Positions 43,534-51,704 of a stretch of 64,000 nucleotides of DNA are shown here, piece by piece. Below the pieces are notes generated by a model. The model searched no databases. It worked only from the letters and a program-made list of their open reading frames with translations, and was not told the DNA's origin. Source of the DNA: Acidobacteriota bacterium (GTDB lineage Bacteria; Acidobacteriota; Blastocatellia; Pyrinomonadales; Pyrinomonadaceae); the NCBI GenBank assembly GCA_019239425.1, contig JAFAZX010000097.1:1-64000 (forward strand), in the 5' to 3' direction. The position numbers and the translations under genes were made by a program. Position 1 is the stretch's first letter. Each line of letters starts with the position of its first letter.

Positions 43534-44916
43534 GTGGATGACGCGCTGACGATACACAGGCTGCATTTCGCGTTCACGATTACGTACCACTACCTCTTCC
43601 CGCAGTTGACGATGGGGCTGGCGCCGCTCGTCGTCGTCTTCAAGTCGCTGGCGCTGTGGAAGGGGGACGAGCGTTACAACCGGGCGGCGCGCTTCTGGGC
43701 CAAAATCTTCGCCGTCAACTTCCTCTTCGGCGTCGTGACGGGCATCCCGATGGAGTTCCAGTTCGGGACGAACTGGGCGCGGTTCTCGCAGTTCTCCGGC
43801 GGCGTCATCGCCACCGCGCTGGCGATGGAGGGCGTCTTCGCCTTCTTCCTCGAATCGTCTTTCCTGGGCCTGTTCCTGTTCGGCGAGAAGCGCTTCGGGC
43901 AGAGGGTGCACTGGCTCGCGGCCTTCATGGTCTTCGCGGGCTCGTGGCTGTCGGGCTACTTCATCATCGTGACGGACGCGTGGATGCAAAGGCCCGTCGG
44001 GTTCGAGCTCGCCGCGGACGGGACGGCGCACCTCGTGAGCTTTTGGGCCTTGCTCTTCAACGAGTGGGCCTTCTGGCAGTACGTGCACAACATGGGCGGG
44101 GCGCTCGTCACGGGCTCGTTCGTGATGGCGGCCGTCGGCGCCTTCTACCTCCTCTCAAGGCGGCAGGAGGAGTACGGGCGGCTCTTCCTGAAGGTCGGCG
44201 TGACGGCGGCCGTCGCCGCCTCGTGCTTCCAACTCTTCCCCTCGGGCGACCGTCACGGCAAGCTGATTGCGGAACACCAGCCGGCGACGCTCGCCGCGAT
44301 GGAATGTCTCTTTCGCACGCAGCCCGGCGCCCCCCTGGTTCTGGTCGGGCAGCCCAACGTCGCCGAGCAGAAGCTCGACAATCCCATCCACGTCCCGAAG
44401 GCGCTCAGCTTCCTGACGTATCAACATTGGGAGGCCGAGGTCAAAGGGCTCGACGCGTTCCCGCGCGACCGCTGGCCCGACAACATCCCCCTGCTCTACT
44501 ACAGCTATCACATCATGGTGGGCCTGGGTTCGATCTTCATCGCCGTCACTTCCGTCGCGGCCTTCCTCCTGTGGCGGCAGAGGCTCTACGGCGCGCGCTG
44601 GATGCTGTGGATTCTCATGCTGAGCTTCCCGTTCCCGTACATCGCGAACACAGCCGGGTGGATGACGGCGGAGCTGGGGCGGCAGCCGTGGCTCGCCTAC
44701 GGTCTGATGAGGACTTCGGAGGGCTTCTCGCCGACGGTCTCCTCGGGCAACGGACTCTTCACGCTCATCGGCTTCATGGGGATGTACTTCGTGATGGGCG
44801 TGCTCTTCCTCTTCCTGATGTGGCGCGAGGTCGGGCACGGCCCCGGCTTCCTCGACGGGCACGAGTCTAAGACTCCGCCGTCGGCGCGGATACTTCCCGA
44901 AGGCGCGGGCGCTTGA
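43534..44916 (+). CDS. cydA: Cytochrome bd-type quinol oxidase subunit I
   Basis: The 460-aa multi-pass membrane protein carries the haems and quinol site of a terminal oxidase that reduces oxygen with low proton translocation. It starts at GTG 43534 (MDDALTIHRLHFAFTITYHY). Conserved parts are GIPMEFQFGTNWARFSQFSG, FFLESSFLGLFLFGEKRFGQ, the Q-loop start QHWEAEVKGLDAFPRDRWPD (short type, as in cyanide-insensitive oxidases), YYSYHIMVGLG and GWMTAELGRQPWLAYGLMRT. The ligand His residues and the GRQPW motif are intact. cydB follows 15 bp later. Confidence 0.95.
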   Translation: MDDALTIHRLHFAFTITYHYLFPQLTMGLAPLVVVFKSLALWKGDERYNRAARFWAKIFAVNFLFGVVTGIPMEFQFGTNWARFSQFSGGVIATALAMEGVFAFFLESSFLGLFLFGEKRFGQRVHWLAAFMVFAGSWLSGYFIIVTDAWMQRPVGFELAADGTAHLVSFWALLFNEWAFWQYVHNMGGALVTGSFVMAAVGAFYLLSRRQEEYGRLFLKVGVTAAVAASCFQLFPSGDRHGKLIAEHQPATLAAMECLFRTQPGAPLVLVGQPNVAEQKLDNPIHVPKALSFLTYQHWEAEVKGLDAFPRDRWPDNIPLLYYSYHIMVGLGSIFIAVTSVAAFLLWRQRLYGARWMLWILMLSFPFPYIANTAGWMTAELGRQPWLAYGLMRTSEGFSPTVSSGNGLFTLIGFMGMYFVMGVLFLFLMWREVGHGPGFLDGHESKTPPSARILPEGAGA

Positions 44917-44931
44917 GAGGGGGAAGCGTAG

Positions 44932-45996
44932 ATGGAGACCCTCTGGTTCATCCTCGTGGCCTTCATGCTGGTCGCCTACGCGGCGCTCGACGGGTTCGAC
45001 CTCGGCGTCGGGATCGTCCACCACTTCGTCGCGCGCGGCGAAGACGAGAGGCGTCTGACTTTGCGCGCCATCGGCCCCGTGTGGGACGGCAACGAGGTCT
45101 GGCTCATCGCCGCCGCGGGCGCGCTCTTCTTCGCCTTCCCGAAGTTATACGCGTCGAGCTTCAGCGGCTTCTACCTGCCGCTGATGATCGTGCTTTGGCT
45201 TCTGATGCTGCGCGGGATGGGCGTCGAGCTGCGCGGTCACGTGGACGACCCCCTGTGGCGCTCGTTCTTCGACTTCATCTTCTCGGCCGCGAGCCTGCTG
45301 CTCGCGGTCTTCTACGGCGCGGCCGTCGGCAACGTCGTCCGCGGCGTGCCGCTGAACGCCGAGGGCTATTTCTTCGAGGCGCTGTGGACGGACTTCCGCG
45401 TCGGCCCCGCGCCCGGCATCCTCGACTGGTACACGTCGCTCGTCGGCCTGCTGGCCTTCGCGACGCTCACCGTCCACGGCGCGAACTGGCTTCTGCTGAA
45501 GACCGAGGGCGAACTCCAGGAACGTGCGCGCCGCGTCGCGCAGAAGTGTTGGTGGGCGCTGGTCTCGATGACCGCGTCGAGTCTGGCCGCGACCGTTTAC
45601 GTGCGCCCGCAGGTGTTGGACAACTTCGGGCGACACGCGTGGGGCTGGGTTATCCCTCTCGCGGTGGCGGCCTCGCTCATCTTCATGCGCTACGCCCACG
45701 CGAGGCGGAGGGACGCGGCCGCCTTCTTCTCGTCGGTCGTCTACATCGCGGGGATGCTTGGCGGCGCGGCCTTCGCCATGCACCCCCACCTTCTGCCGGC
45801 GACCACAGACCCTTCGTACGGCCTGACGATCTACAACTCGCGGACGGGGGCCTACTCCTTAAGCGTCGGGCTCGTGTGGTGGCTGTTGGGCGTGGCGCTG
45901 GCGATAGGATACTTCACCTTCCTCTACCGCTCGTTCCGCGGCAAGGTCAGACCCGAAGAGGGGGGCGGCGGGTACGAAGCACACGCCGGCGACTGA
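44932..45996 (+). CDS. cydB: Cytochrome bd-type quinol oxidase subunit II
   Basis: The 354-aa partner of CydA has about eight membrane helices. It starts METLWFILVAFMLVAYAALD with the conserved DGFDLGVGIVHHFVARGEDE, then PVWDGNEVWLIAAAGALFFA and FPKLYASSFSGFYLPLMIVL. These match the CydB/CIO subunit II family well. GAGAGGGGGAAG precedes the ATG. No cydX-like small ORF or cydCD transporter is found nearby. Confidence 0.95.
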   Translation: METLWFILVAFMLVAYAALDGFDLGVGIVHHFVARGEDERRLTLRAIGPVWDGNEVWLIAAAGALFFAFPKLYASSFSGFYLPLMIVLWLLMLRGMGVELRGHVDDPLWRSFFDFIFSAASLLLAVFYGAAVGNVVRGVPLNAEGYFFEALWTDFRVGPAPGILDWYTSLVGLLAFATLTVHGANWLLLKTEGELQERARRVAQKCWWALVSMTASSLAATVYVRPQVLDNFGRHAWGWVIPLAVAASLIFMRYAHARRRDAAAFFSSVVYIAGMLGGAAFAMHPHLLPATTDPSYGLTIYNSRTGAYSLSVGLVWWLLGVALAIGYFTFLYRSFRGKVRPEEGGGGYEAHAGD

Positions 45997-46073
45997 CGAG
46001 ACTGATTCGGGGCGGGCGCGCTCCCAGGTCAAAACGCGTTGAGGGGCCGCCGGGTTATTCTTCCAGAAAAAGC

Positions 46074-46101
46074 TTGACTCGGCGGTGAGGAGGTGTAAGC
46101 T
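46074..46101 (+). promoter_or_regulatory. Sigma70-type promoter of the sigma/CHAT/Hsp70 region
   Basis: TTGACT (46074-46079) and TAAGCT (46096-46101) are spaced by 16 bp. Transcription would start near 46108, leaving a leader of about 22 nt with GGGAGGCAGG at 46117-46126. This supports the TTG start at 46130 and argues against the in-frame GTG at 46085, which lies inside the promoter. Confidence 0.6.
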
Positions 46102-46129
46102 ACAGCACCTCAAATTGGGAGGCAGGAAA

Positions 46130-46690
46130 TTGCCGCAACACCCTCACCCCACACCCGACTGGGGTACGCTCGAAATTGGCTACACCGACGAGTTCGGCCG
46201 TGTCGCGCCCGACGTCTACGAGTCCGCCGGCCGCGTCTGGAGGCGGGCGCGTGACTTCGCGCTGCGCGTGCTACAGGACGCCGACGACGCGCGCGCCCGC
46301 ACGCTGCTGCTCAAGGCCGCCTCGCAGGTGACGAGGGCGCGCGACGAGAGGGGGCAACACGTCAACGAACTGGACGGGTATCTCCTTCAGACCTTCAGGC
46401 GCGTGGTGCTCGCCGAGTCGGAGAAGGAGGAGAACCGGCGACGCCTCGAGTCGGAGGCGGGCCTCAACACGGAGTGGCGCTCACAGGCGAGCAACGTCGA
46501 GCGCCGCATCCTGCTCGAGGAGATCGTCGGCATGATGGACGGGTGGACGCGCGCGGTCTTCGAGTGGCTGACGCTGGACTACAGCTTTGACGAGATCGCC
46601 CGCCACCTCGGCGTGAGCACGAAGGTGTTGCGCAACAAGTATAACCGTCACGTGAGCGCGCTCATCAAGCAGGTGGGCGGTCGGCGTTAG
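46130..46690 (+). CDS. Sigma-70-like regulator (ECF-like)
   Basis: The 186-aa soluble protein starts at TTG 46130 seven bases after GGGAGG. The N-terminal half is helical and sigma2-like (GYLLQTFRRVVLAESEKEEN), and the C-terminal half is a sigma4-type helix-turn-helix: MMDGWTRAVFEWLTLDYSF and DEIARHLGVSTKVLRNKYNR. It is divergent from standard ECF factors and lacks a clean region-2.4 motif, so DNA binding is better supported than core-polymerase binding. The next gene encodes a membrane protein with an anti-sigma zinc motif, and the CHAT and Hsp70 genes follow on the same strand. An A8 tract just after its stop (46698-46705) could affect transcript read-through. Confidence 0.75.
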   Translation: MPQHPHPTPDWGTLEIGYTDEFGRVAPDVYESAGRVWRRARDFALRVLQDADDARARTLLLKAASQVTRARDERGQHVNELDGYLLQTFRRVVLAESEKEENRRRLESEAGLNTEWRSQASNVERRILLEEIVGMMDGWTRAVFEWLTLDYSFDEIARHLGVSTKVLRNKYNRHVSALIKQVGGRR

Positions 46691-46894
46691 GAAGGTCAAA
46701 AAAAACTTTCCCGGTTGTGATGCCTTTTACCCCGCTCGGCCCCTCTACACATTGCAGGATGAAATAAGGCGGCACCGCCGCGGGGCGAGCCCGCCGCGCC
46801 ACTCACATCCGATTGCGGCGGACGTCGGCGACCGGACTCCTGACTTTGACAACGGGCCACGCGAACCGGCCTCGTGCGCGAAGGGGGTGAGCAG
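46691..46894. other. Non-coding spacer between sigma-like and anti-sigma-like genes
   Basis: A 204-bp gap beginning with AAAAAAAACTTTC. No gene is seen. It is long enough for a second promoter before 46895, but none near consensus was recognised. Confidence 0.4.
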
Positions 46895-47815
46895 GTGAAT
46901 CACGAAGACAAGAGCCGTGACGAGCTGTTTACCGACCCCGAAGAGGTCGTGACCTTCGCGCAGGCCTACTACGCGACCGAGTTCCCGAACGACGACCGGC
47001 TCGGCTGCCCGCCGGCCGGGGAACTGCGCAGGGCCGCGCACGCCGGCGTGCCGCCAGACGAGCGAATGCGCGCGCACCTGTTCGCCTGTTCCGATTGCTT
47101 CCGCTCGTACCGCAGCGCCCGCATGAGCCGTCGAGCGCCGGAGGCGCCCGCGGCGCGTTGGCGGGGTCGGCTGGGCGCGGGGCTCGCCGGCCTCAGGTCG
47201 CCCTGGGTGCCGGTAGCGGCCGGGGCCTTCGGCCTCGTCTTCCTGGGGTTGCTCACGGCGGCACTTCTCCGGTATCAGCGCACTGACTCGCCGGCCGTCG
47301 CGGTGAACTACTCGCCGCAGGGAAGCCCGCCCGCGACGCCCGCGGTGGCGCCCGACGCCGGTGCGGCGTCAGGGGTTCCCGAGGCGGTTCCGGCGCGCGC
47401 ACGCCCCGACCGCCCGGCGACGGGTTCGACGCGAAAGGCCGGGGCCGTCGAGGCGCGAACTCGCCGCCGGCCCTCGCTGCGGGTCGTCTACATAGACCTG
47501 ATAGCGGATGACCTTTCGCGCGGCGACGATCAGAGCACGGCGGGGCGGCGCGTCATCACCCTTACGCCCGAGCGGCAACGCCTCCGCCTGCGCATGCCCC
47601 GCGGCAGCGCCGCCGGCCGCTACACCGTCAAGGTGGTGGACGCTTTCGGCAAGCCGCTCCTGACCACCGCGGCGAAATCCGGCGGGAGGACGCTCACGGT
47701 GGAGCTTGACCTGAGCGGCCTGACCGCGAAGTCATATCGATTGTGCCTCTCGCGGGACGGCGAGGCCCCGGATTGTTACTTGCTGTCGATCCTCGACAAG
47801 CCGCCCGCGCAGTGA
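46895..47815 (+). CDS. Membrane protein with anti-sigma (ZAS-type) zinc motif
   Basis: The 306-aa protein starts at GTG 46895 after GGGGGTGAG; an upstream GTG at 46874 is also in frame. The cytoplasmic N-terminus contains RAHLFACSDCFRSY, an H-x3-C-x2-C motif as in zinc-binding anti-sigma factors. One membrane helix follows (VPVAAGAFGLVFLGLLTAAL), then a long Pro/Ala linker and a beta-rich outer domain (RVITLTPERQRLRLRMPRGS, YTVKVVDAFGKPLLTT). It most likely sequesters the sigma-like protein encoded just upstream and senses an envelope signal through the outer domain. This is inference from motif and order. Confidence 0.75.
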   Translation: MNHEDKSRDELFTDPEEVVTFAQAYYATEFPNDDRLGCPPAGELRRAAHAGVPPDERMRAHLFACSDCFRSYRSARMSRRAPEAPAARWRGRLGAGLAGLRSPWVPVAAGAFGLVFLGLLTAALLRYQRTDSPAVAVNYSPQGSPPATPAVAPDAGAASGVPEAVPARARPDRPATGSTRKAGAVEARTRRRPSLRVVYIDLIADDLSRGDDQSTAGRRVITLTPERQRLRLRMPRGSAAGRYTVKVVDAFGKPLLTTAAKSGGRTLTVELDLSGLTAKSYRLCLSRDGEAPDCYLLSILDKPPAQ

Positions 47816-47968
47816 AGTAAGTCATCACCTGTTACCCGACGGCAGTACCCACGTCGGCCTTAGCCATCTCGCCAACTCACGCGCCCGTGGTCGAAACCCG
47901 CGGGGTTAAAGGAGCGGCCTGTCGTCCGCTTCTCCGGTGACTTCATTCGCAGGCCAAGACAAGCCAAG

Positions 47969-50965
47969 ATGTCTCTCTTCCCCAAACGTCTTGTCACCTG
48001 TTGCGAGGGCCTCCTCATCGCCCTCCTCCTCCTCACCTCGCCGCACGCGGCCGCCTCCCCACGCACCCCGCCCGCGCCCTCACAAGCGGTTGAGCCGGAA
48101 AAACTGATCGCCAGGCAGGTGCACAGGCGCGAGATAGGCGGCCGCGACGCGCACGCCTACACCTTCGAGCTCGGCGAGCGCCAGTTCGCGAGCTTCTCCG
48201 TCAGCCAGCAGGGGAGCGACGTGGTCGTCACGGTCATCGACGCCGAGGGCGGGCGCACGAGGGTCGACCGCCCCAACGGCTCGCGCGGCCGCGAGGCGAT
48301 CTCATACATCGCGGCGCGGGGCGGGACTTACAGGCTGGAGGTGCGGACGCTGGAGACGGCGGCGCCGCGCGGCTACTACGAGATCACCATGCAGGAGCCG
48401 CGGCCGGCGACGGCCCGCGACGAAAGCCGCCTCGCCGCCGAGCAGGCCGTCAGCGAGGGCGAGATTTTGCGGGCGCGCAAAACGGCGACGTCGCTGCCGC
48501 AGGCCCTCGAAAAGTTCGGACAGGCCATCGCCCTCTGGCAGGCGCTCGACGACGCCTACGAGACGGCCGTCGCGCTGTACGGAAGGTGCCTCACGCACCG
48601 GATGCTCGGGGAGAGTCCCGACGCGGTGACGGACTGCGGCGAGTCCGCCGAGACGATGAGCAGGCTCGGCGACAACTACGGCGAAGCGGTCGCGCGCACG
48701 GGGAGGGGTTGGGCTTACATATACCTGAACGACGTGGGCAAGGCGCTGGCAGACTTCAACGCCTCGCTGACGATCCGGAGGCGCATCGGCGACAGGCAGG
48801 GCGAGAGCCTCGACCTGCTCGGGGTGGGCTGGGCCTATGTGCTCCGCGACGAGAACGACGAGGCGCTCGGCTACTTCCGGCAGTCGCTTCAGTCCCTCGA
48901 CGACGTCGGAGACCCGCGCGGCCGCAACGTCCGCCTCGGCGCCATCGGCGAAGTCTACCGGCGTACGAACCGCCCGGAACAGGCCATCGAATTCCTGACC
49001 CAGGCCCTGCGGCTCGCGCGCGCCGCGGGCAACGACCGGGGCGCGGAGGCCGAGGCGCTGACGGGCGTCGGCTGGTGCCGCTACAAGCTCGGCCGGCTGA
49101 GCGAGGCTCACGACTCTTTCGCCGAGGCCCTCCCCATACGGCGGGAGGTCGGCGACCGCACCGGCGAGGCGGCGACGATGCTCGGCCTCGCCCACGTGGA
49201 GCGCGCGCAGGGGAACCTGTATAACGCGCGCCTGGACGTCGAGTCTTCGCTCGCCATCATCGAGTCGATGCGCGCCCACGTCGGGAACCAGCCGCTGCGC
49301 CTCTCCTTCTTCGCGATGGCGCAGGACTACTACGAGTTCTACGTCGACCTGTTGATGCAGATGCACCGGTCGAGCCCCGACCAGGGGTTCGCCGTGGCCG
49401 CCCTCGAAGCCAGCGAGAGGGCGCGCGCCCGCAACCTGCTCGACCTTCTGAACGAGGCGGGCGTCGACGTGCGGCAGGGAGTCCCGGCCGAACTCATCGA
49501 GCGCGAACGAGTCCTGCGCCTCCGCCTGAACTCCGCCGCGAGTTACCAGCGGCAACTCCTGAGCGAGACCTTCACGGCCGCACAGGCGACCGCCGCGGCC
49601 AAAGATGTCGAGGAGTTGACCGAGTCGCTCGGCGAGGCCGAGGTGCGCATAAGGCAGGCGAGTCCGCGCTACGCGGAGCTGACGCAGCCGCAGCCGCTCA
49701 CGGCCGCACAGATCCAGCGGGAACTGGCGGGCGACGACACCCTGCTGCTCGAATACGCCCTCGGCCCGGAGCGCAGCTTCCTGTGGGCCGTCTCGTCTTC
49801 AACCGTCAATACGTACGAGCTGCCCGCACGCCGGGAGGTCGAACAGGCGGCCGAGTCTGTCCGCGAACTGCTGACCGCGCGCAACCGCGCGGTCGTCGGG
49901 GAGACCCCCGAACAACGTCGCGTCCGCGTCGAGGCGGCCGACGCCAGGTTCGGAGAGGCGGCGGCGCGTCTCAGTCAGATGCTGCTGGCCCCGGCGGCCG
50001 CGCAGCTCAAGGCCAAACGACTAATCGTCGTGGCCCCGGGCGTGCTGCAATTTACACCCTTCGGTGCCCTGCCGCCCCCGGCGGCGGCGGCAGGGGGAGG
50101 CTACCAGCCCCTCATCCTTAGCCACGAGCTGGTCACCCTTCCCTCGGCCTCGACGATGGCGGTGCTGCGGCGCGAGTCGCCGCGCCGGGAGGCCCCTAAG
50201 AAACTTCTCGCAATCCTGGCAGACCCCGTCTTCTCGCAGGCGGACGAGCGGCTCGCGGAGACGGTCTCGCGCGATTCGCTCGCGTCCGCCGCCGCGCGTC
50301 TGCCGTCACAAGCGGCGGCCGGCGGCCGGGCCGGCCTCGTCAGCTACGCATCCGCCCCGGGCTACGGCGGGCACGCTTATGCAGACCTGCCGCGGCTGTT
50401 CCGGACGCGTTGGGAGGCCGAGCAGATCGCGGCGCTGGCCCCGCCGGGCGAGGTCGTGCAGTCGCTCGACTTCGACGCGAGCCGCGAGACGGCGATGAGC
50501 CCCTCGGTCGGGAGCAGCCGCATCATCCACTTCGCCACACACGCCATCCTCGACGACGAACACCCGGAGTTGTCGGGGATCGTGCTCTCCATGTTCGGGC
50601 CGGACGGACGCCCGCGCGACGGGTTCCTTCGCGCCCACGACATTTTCAACCTGAAGCTCTCGGCGGACTTGGTAGTGCTGAGCGCCTGCCGCACCGCGCT
50701 CGGGCGGGACTTCAGGGGCGAAGGGTTCGTCGGCCTCACGCGGGCGTTCATGTACGCGGGCGCCCCCCGGATCGTCGGCAGCCTGTGGTCGACCGACGAC
50801 AAGGCCACCGCCGAACTGATGCTGCGATTCCACCGCAGAATGCTGAAAGGGGGGCTGACCCCGGCGGCGGCGCTGCGGGCGGCCCAGATCGAGCTGTCGC
50901 GTGACGCCCGCTGGCGGCCGCCGTACTTCTGGGCCGGGTTTGTCCTGCAGGGTGAGTGGAGGTAA
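47969..50965 (+). CDS. Exported TPR-CHAT caspase-like protease
   Basis: The 998-aa protein has a signal sequence (EGLLIALLLLTSPHAAAS), a beta domain at about 45-140 resembling PPC-type pre-peptidase domains (AYTFELGERQFASFSVSQQG), tandem TPRs from about 160 to 440 (ALADFNASLTIRRRIGDRQG), a coiled-coil region, and a C-terminal CHAT peptidase domain from about 700. The catalytic dyad is intact: His858 in IIHFATHAIL and Cys907 in VLSACRTALG, with the family motif GFVGLTRAFMYAGAPRIVGS. CHAT proteases cleave partner proteins and act in some defence and death pathways. The signal predicts periplasmic or surface action. The GrpE-like gene starts 62 bp later. Confidence 0.9.
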   Translation: MSLFPKRLVTCCEGLLIALLLLTSPHAAASPRTPPAPSQAVEPEKLIARQVHRREIGGRDAHAYTFELGERQFASFSVSQQGSDVVVTVIDAEGGRTRVDRPNGSRGREAISYIAARGGTYRLEVRTLETAAPRGYYEITMQEPRPATARDESRLAAEQAVSEGEILRARKTATSLPQALEKFGQAIALWQALDDAYETAVALYGRCLTHRMLGESPDAVTDCGESAETMSRLGDNYGEAVARTGRGWAYIYLNDVGKALADFNASLTIRRRIGDRQGESLDLLGVGWAYVLRDENDEALGYFRQSLQSLDDVGDPRGRNVRLGAIGEVYRRTNRPEQAIEFLTQALRLARAAGNDRGAEAEALTGVGWCRYKLGRLSEAHDSFAEALPIRREVGDRTGEAATMLGLAHVERAQGNLYNARLDVESSLAIIESMRAHVGNQPLRLSFFAMAQDYYEFYVDLLMQMHRSSPDQGFAVAALEASERARARNLLDLLNEAGVDVRQGVPAELIERERVLRLRLNSAASYQRQLLSETFTAAQATAAAKDVEELTESLGEAEVRIRQASPRYAELTQPQPLTAAQIQRELAGDDTLLLEYALGPERSFLWAVSSSTVNTYELPARREVEQAAESVRELLTARNRAVVGETPEQRRVRVEAADARFGEAAARLSQMLLAPAAAQLKAKRLIVVAPGVLQFTPFGALPPPAAAAGGGYQPLILSHELVTLPSASTMAVLRRESPRREAPKKLLAILADPVFSQADERLAETVSRDSLASAAARLPSQAAAGGRAGLVSYASAPGYGGHAYADLPRLFRTRWEAEQIAALAPPGEVVQSLDFDASRETAMSPSVGSSRIIHFATHAILDDEHPELSGIVLSMFGPDGRPRDGFLRAHDIFNLKLSADLVVLSACRTALGRDFRGEGFVGLTRAFMYAGAPRIVGSLWSTDDKATAELMLRFHRRMLKGGLTPAAALRAAQIELSRDARWRPPYFWAGFVLQGEWR

Positions 50966-51027
50966 GGAACGGTCGTGGCCGGCGGCGCGCCGGCATCTGG
51001 TCGGAAGACGATTGAGGAGGCATTCGC

Positions 51028-51660
51028 GTGAGCCGAGAGCAGGAGTTGAGCGCAGGCCGGGAAGTGTTTGACGAGGGGTTGGAGGGCGACGGCGGCGCCG
51101 CCGTAGACGATGCGGCCGGCCAGGCTTCGCCGCCCGCCGGAGCCGCGGATGCCCCTCCGGAACCGGGCGCGCAGCTGCTGGCGACGCTGACGGAGATGTC
51201 CGCGGAACTCTCCGTCCTCAACTCCACCATCGAAGGCCGGCTCCGCTACGACAAGGCGAAGGAGGAGGCGTTCGAGCGGCTCTACGCCGAGCTGGACGAG
51301 ATGAAACGTAACAGCGCCTTCGAACAGGCGCGGCCCCTCTACACCGATCTGATTCTGCTCTTCGACAGGATCGAAGGCGCGCGCCAGGAATTGGCCCGCG
51401 ACGGTTCGGAGGCGCCGGCCGTCCTGCCGCTGCTCGAGACCCTCAGCGAGGAGCTGCTCGAAGTGCTGGCGCGCAGGGAGGTGGAGGTGCTGCGGACGTC
51501 CGCCGAGTTCGACCCGAGCTTGCAGCGCGCCGTCGGCACACAGCCCGCGCCGGACGAGGCCGGCAACAACGGCGTCGCCCGCGTCCTCAGGCGCGGCTTC
51601 CGGTACAGAGACCGCATCCTCCGGCCCGAGGAGGTCATCGTGATGAAGTATGCGGGGTGA
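51028..51660 (+). CDS. GrpE-like nucleotide exchange factor
   Basis: The 210-aa protein has a disordered acidic/Ala-rich N-terminus, a coiled-coil region (SAELSVLNSTIEGRLRYDKA and EEAFERLYAELDEMKR) and a small beta head with FDPSLQRAVGTQPAPDEAGN and the closing RPEEVIVMKY, as in GrpE. GrpE exchanges ADP for ATP on Hsp70. Two Hsp70s follow directly, making them the likely partners. The head is divergent from housekeeping GrpE, so this looks like a dedicated copy. Confidence 0.8.
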   Translation: MSREQELSAGREVFDEGLEGDGGAAVDDAAGQASPPAGAADAPPEPGAQLLATLTEMSAELSVLNSTIEGRLRYDKAKEEAFERLYAELDEMKRNSAFEQARPLYTDLILLFDRIEGARQELARDGSEAPAVLPLLETLSEELLEVLARREVEVLRTSAEFDPSLQRAVGTQPAPDEAGNNGVARVLRRGFRYRDRILRPEEVIVMKYAG

Positions 51661-51704
51661 CGTGCCCCGGCCCCGTTCCGCCGGATGACTGGAGAGCAAA
51701 CGAC

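Noticed and set aside
46011..46031. A GGGCGGGCGCGCTCCCAG stretch similar to one arm of the palindromic element
   Set aside because: It is too short and lacks the complementary arm, so it may be chance in GC-rich DNA.
47969..50965. Considering the CHAT protein as cytosolic
   Set aside because: The first 29 residues form a good signal sequence and the next domain resembles exported PPC-type domains.
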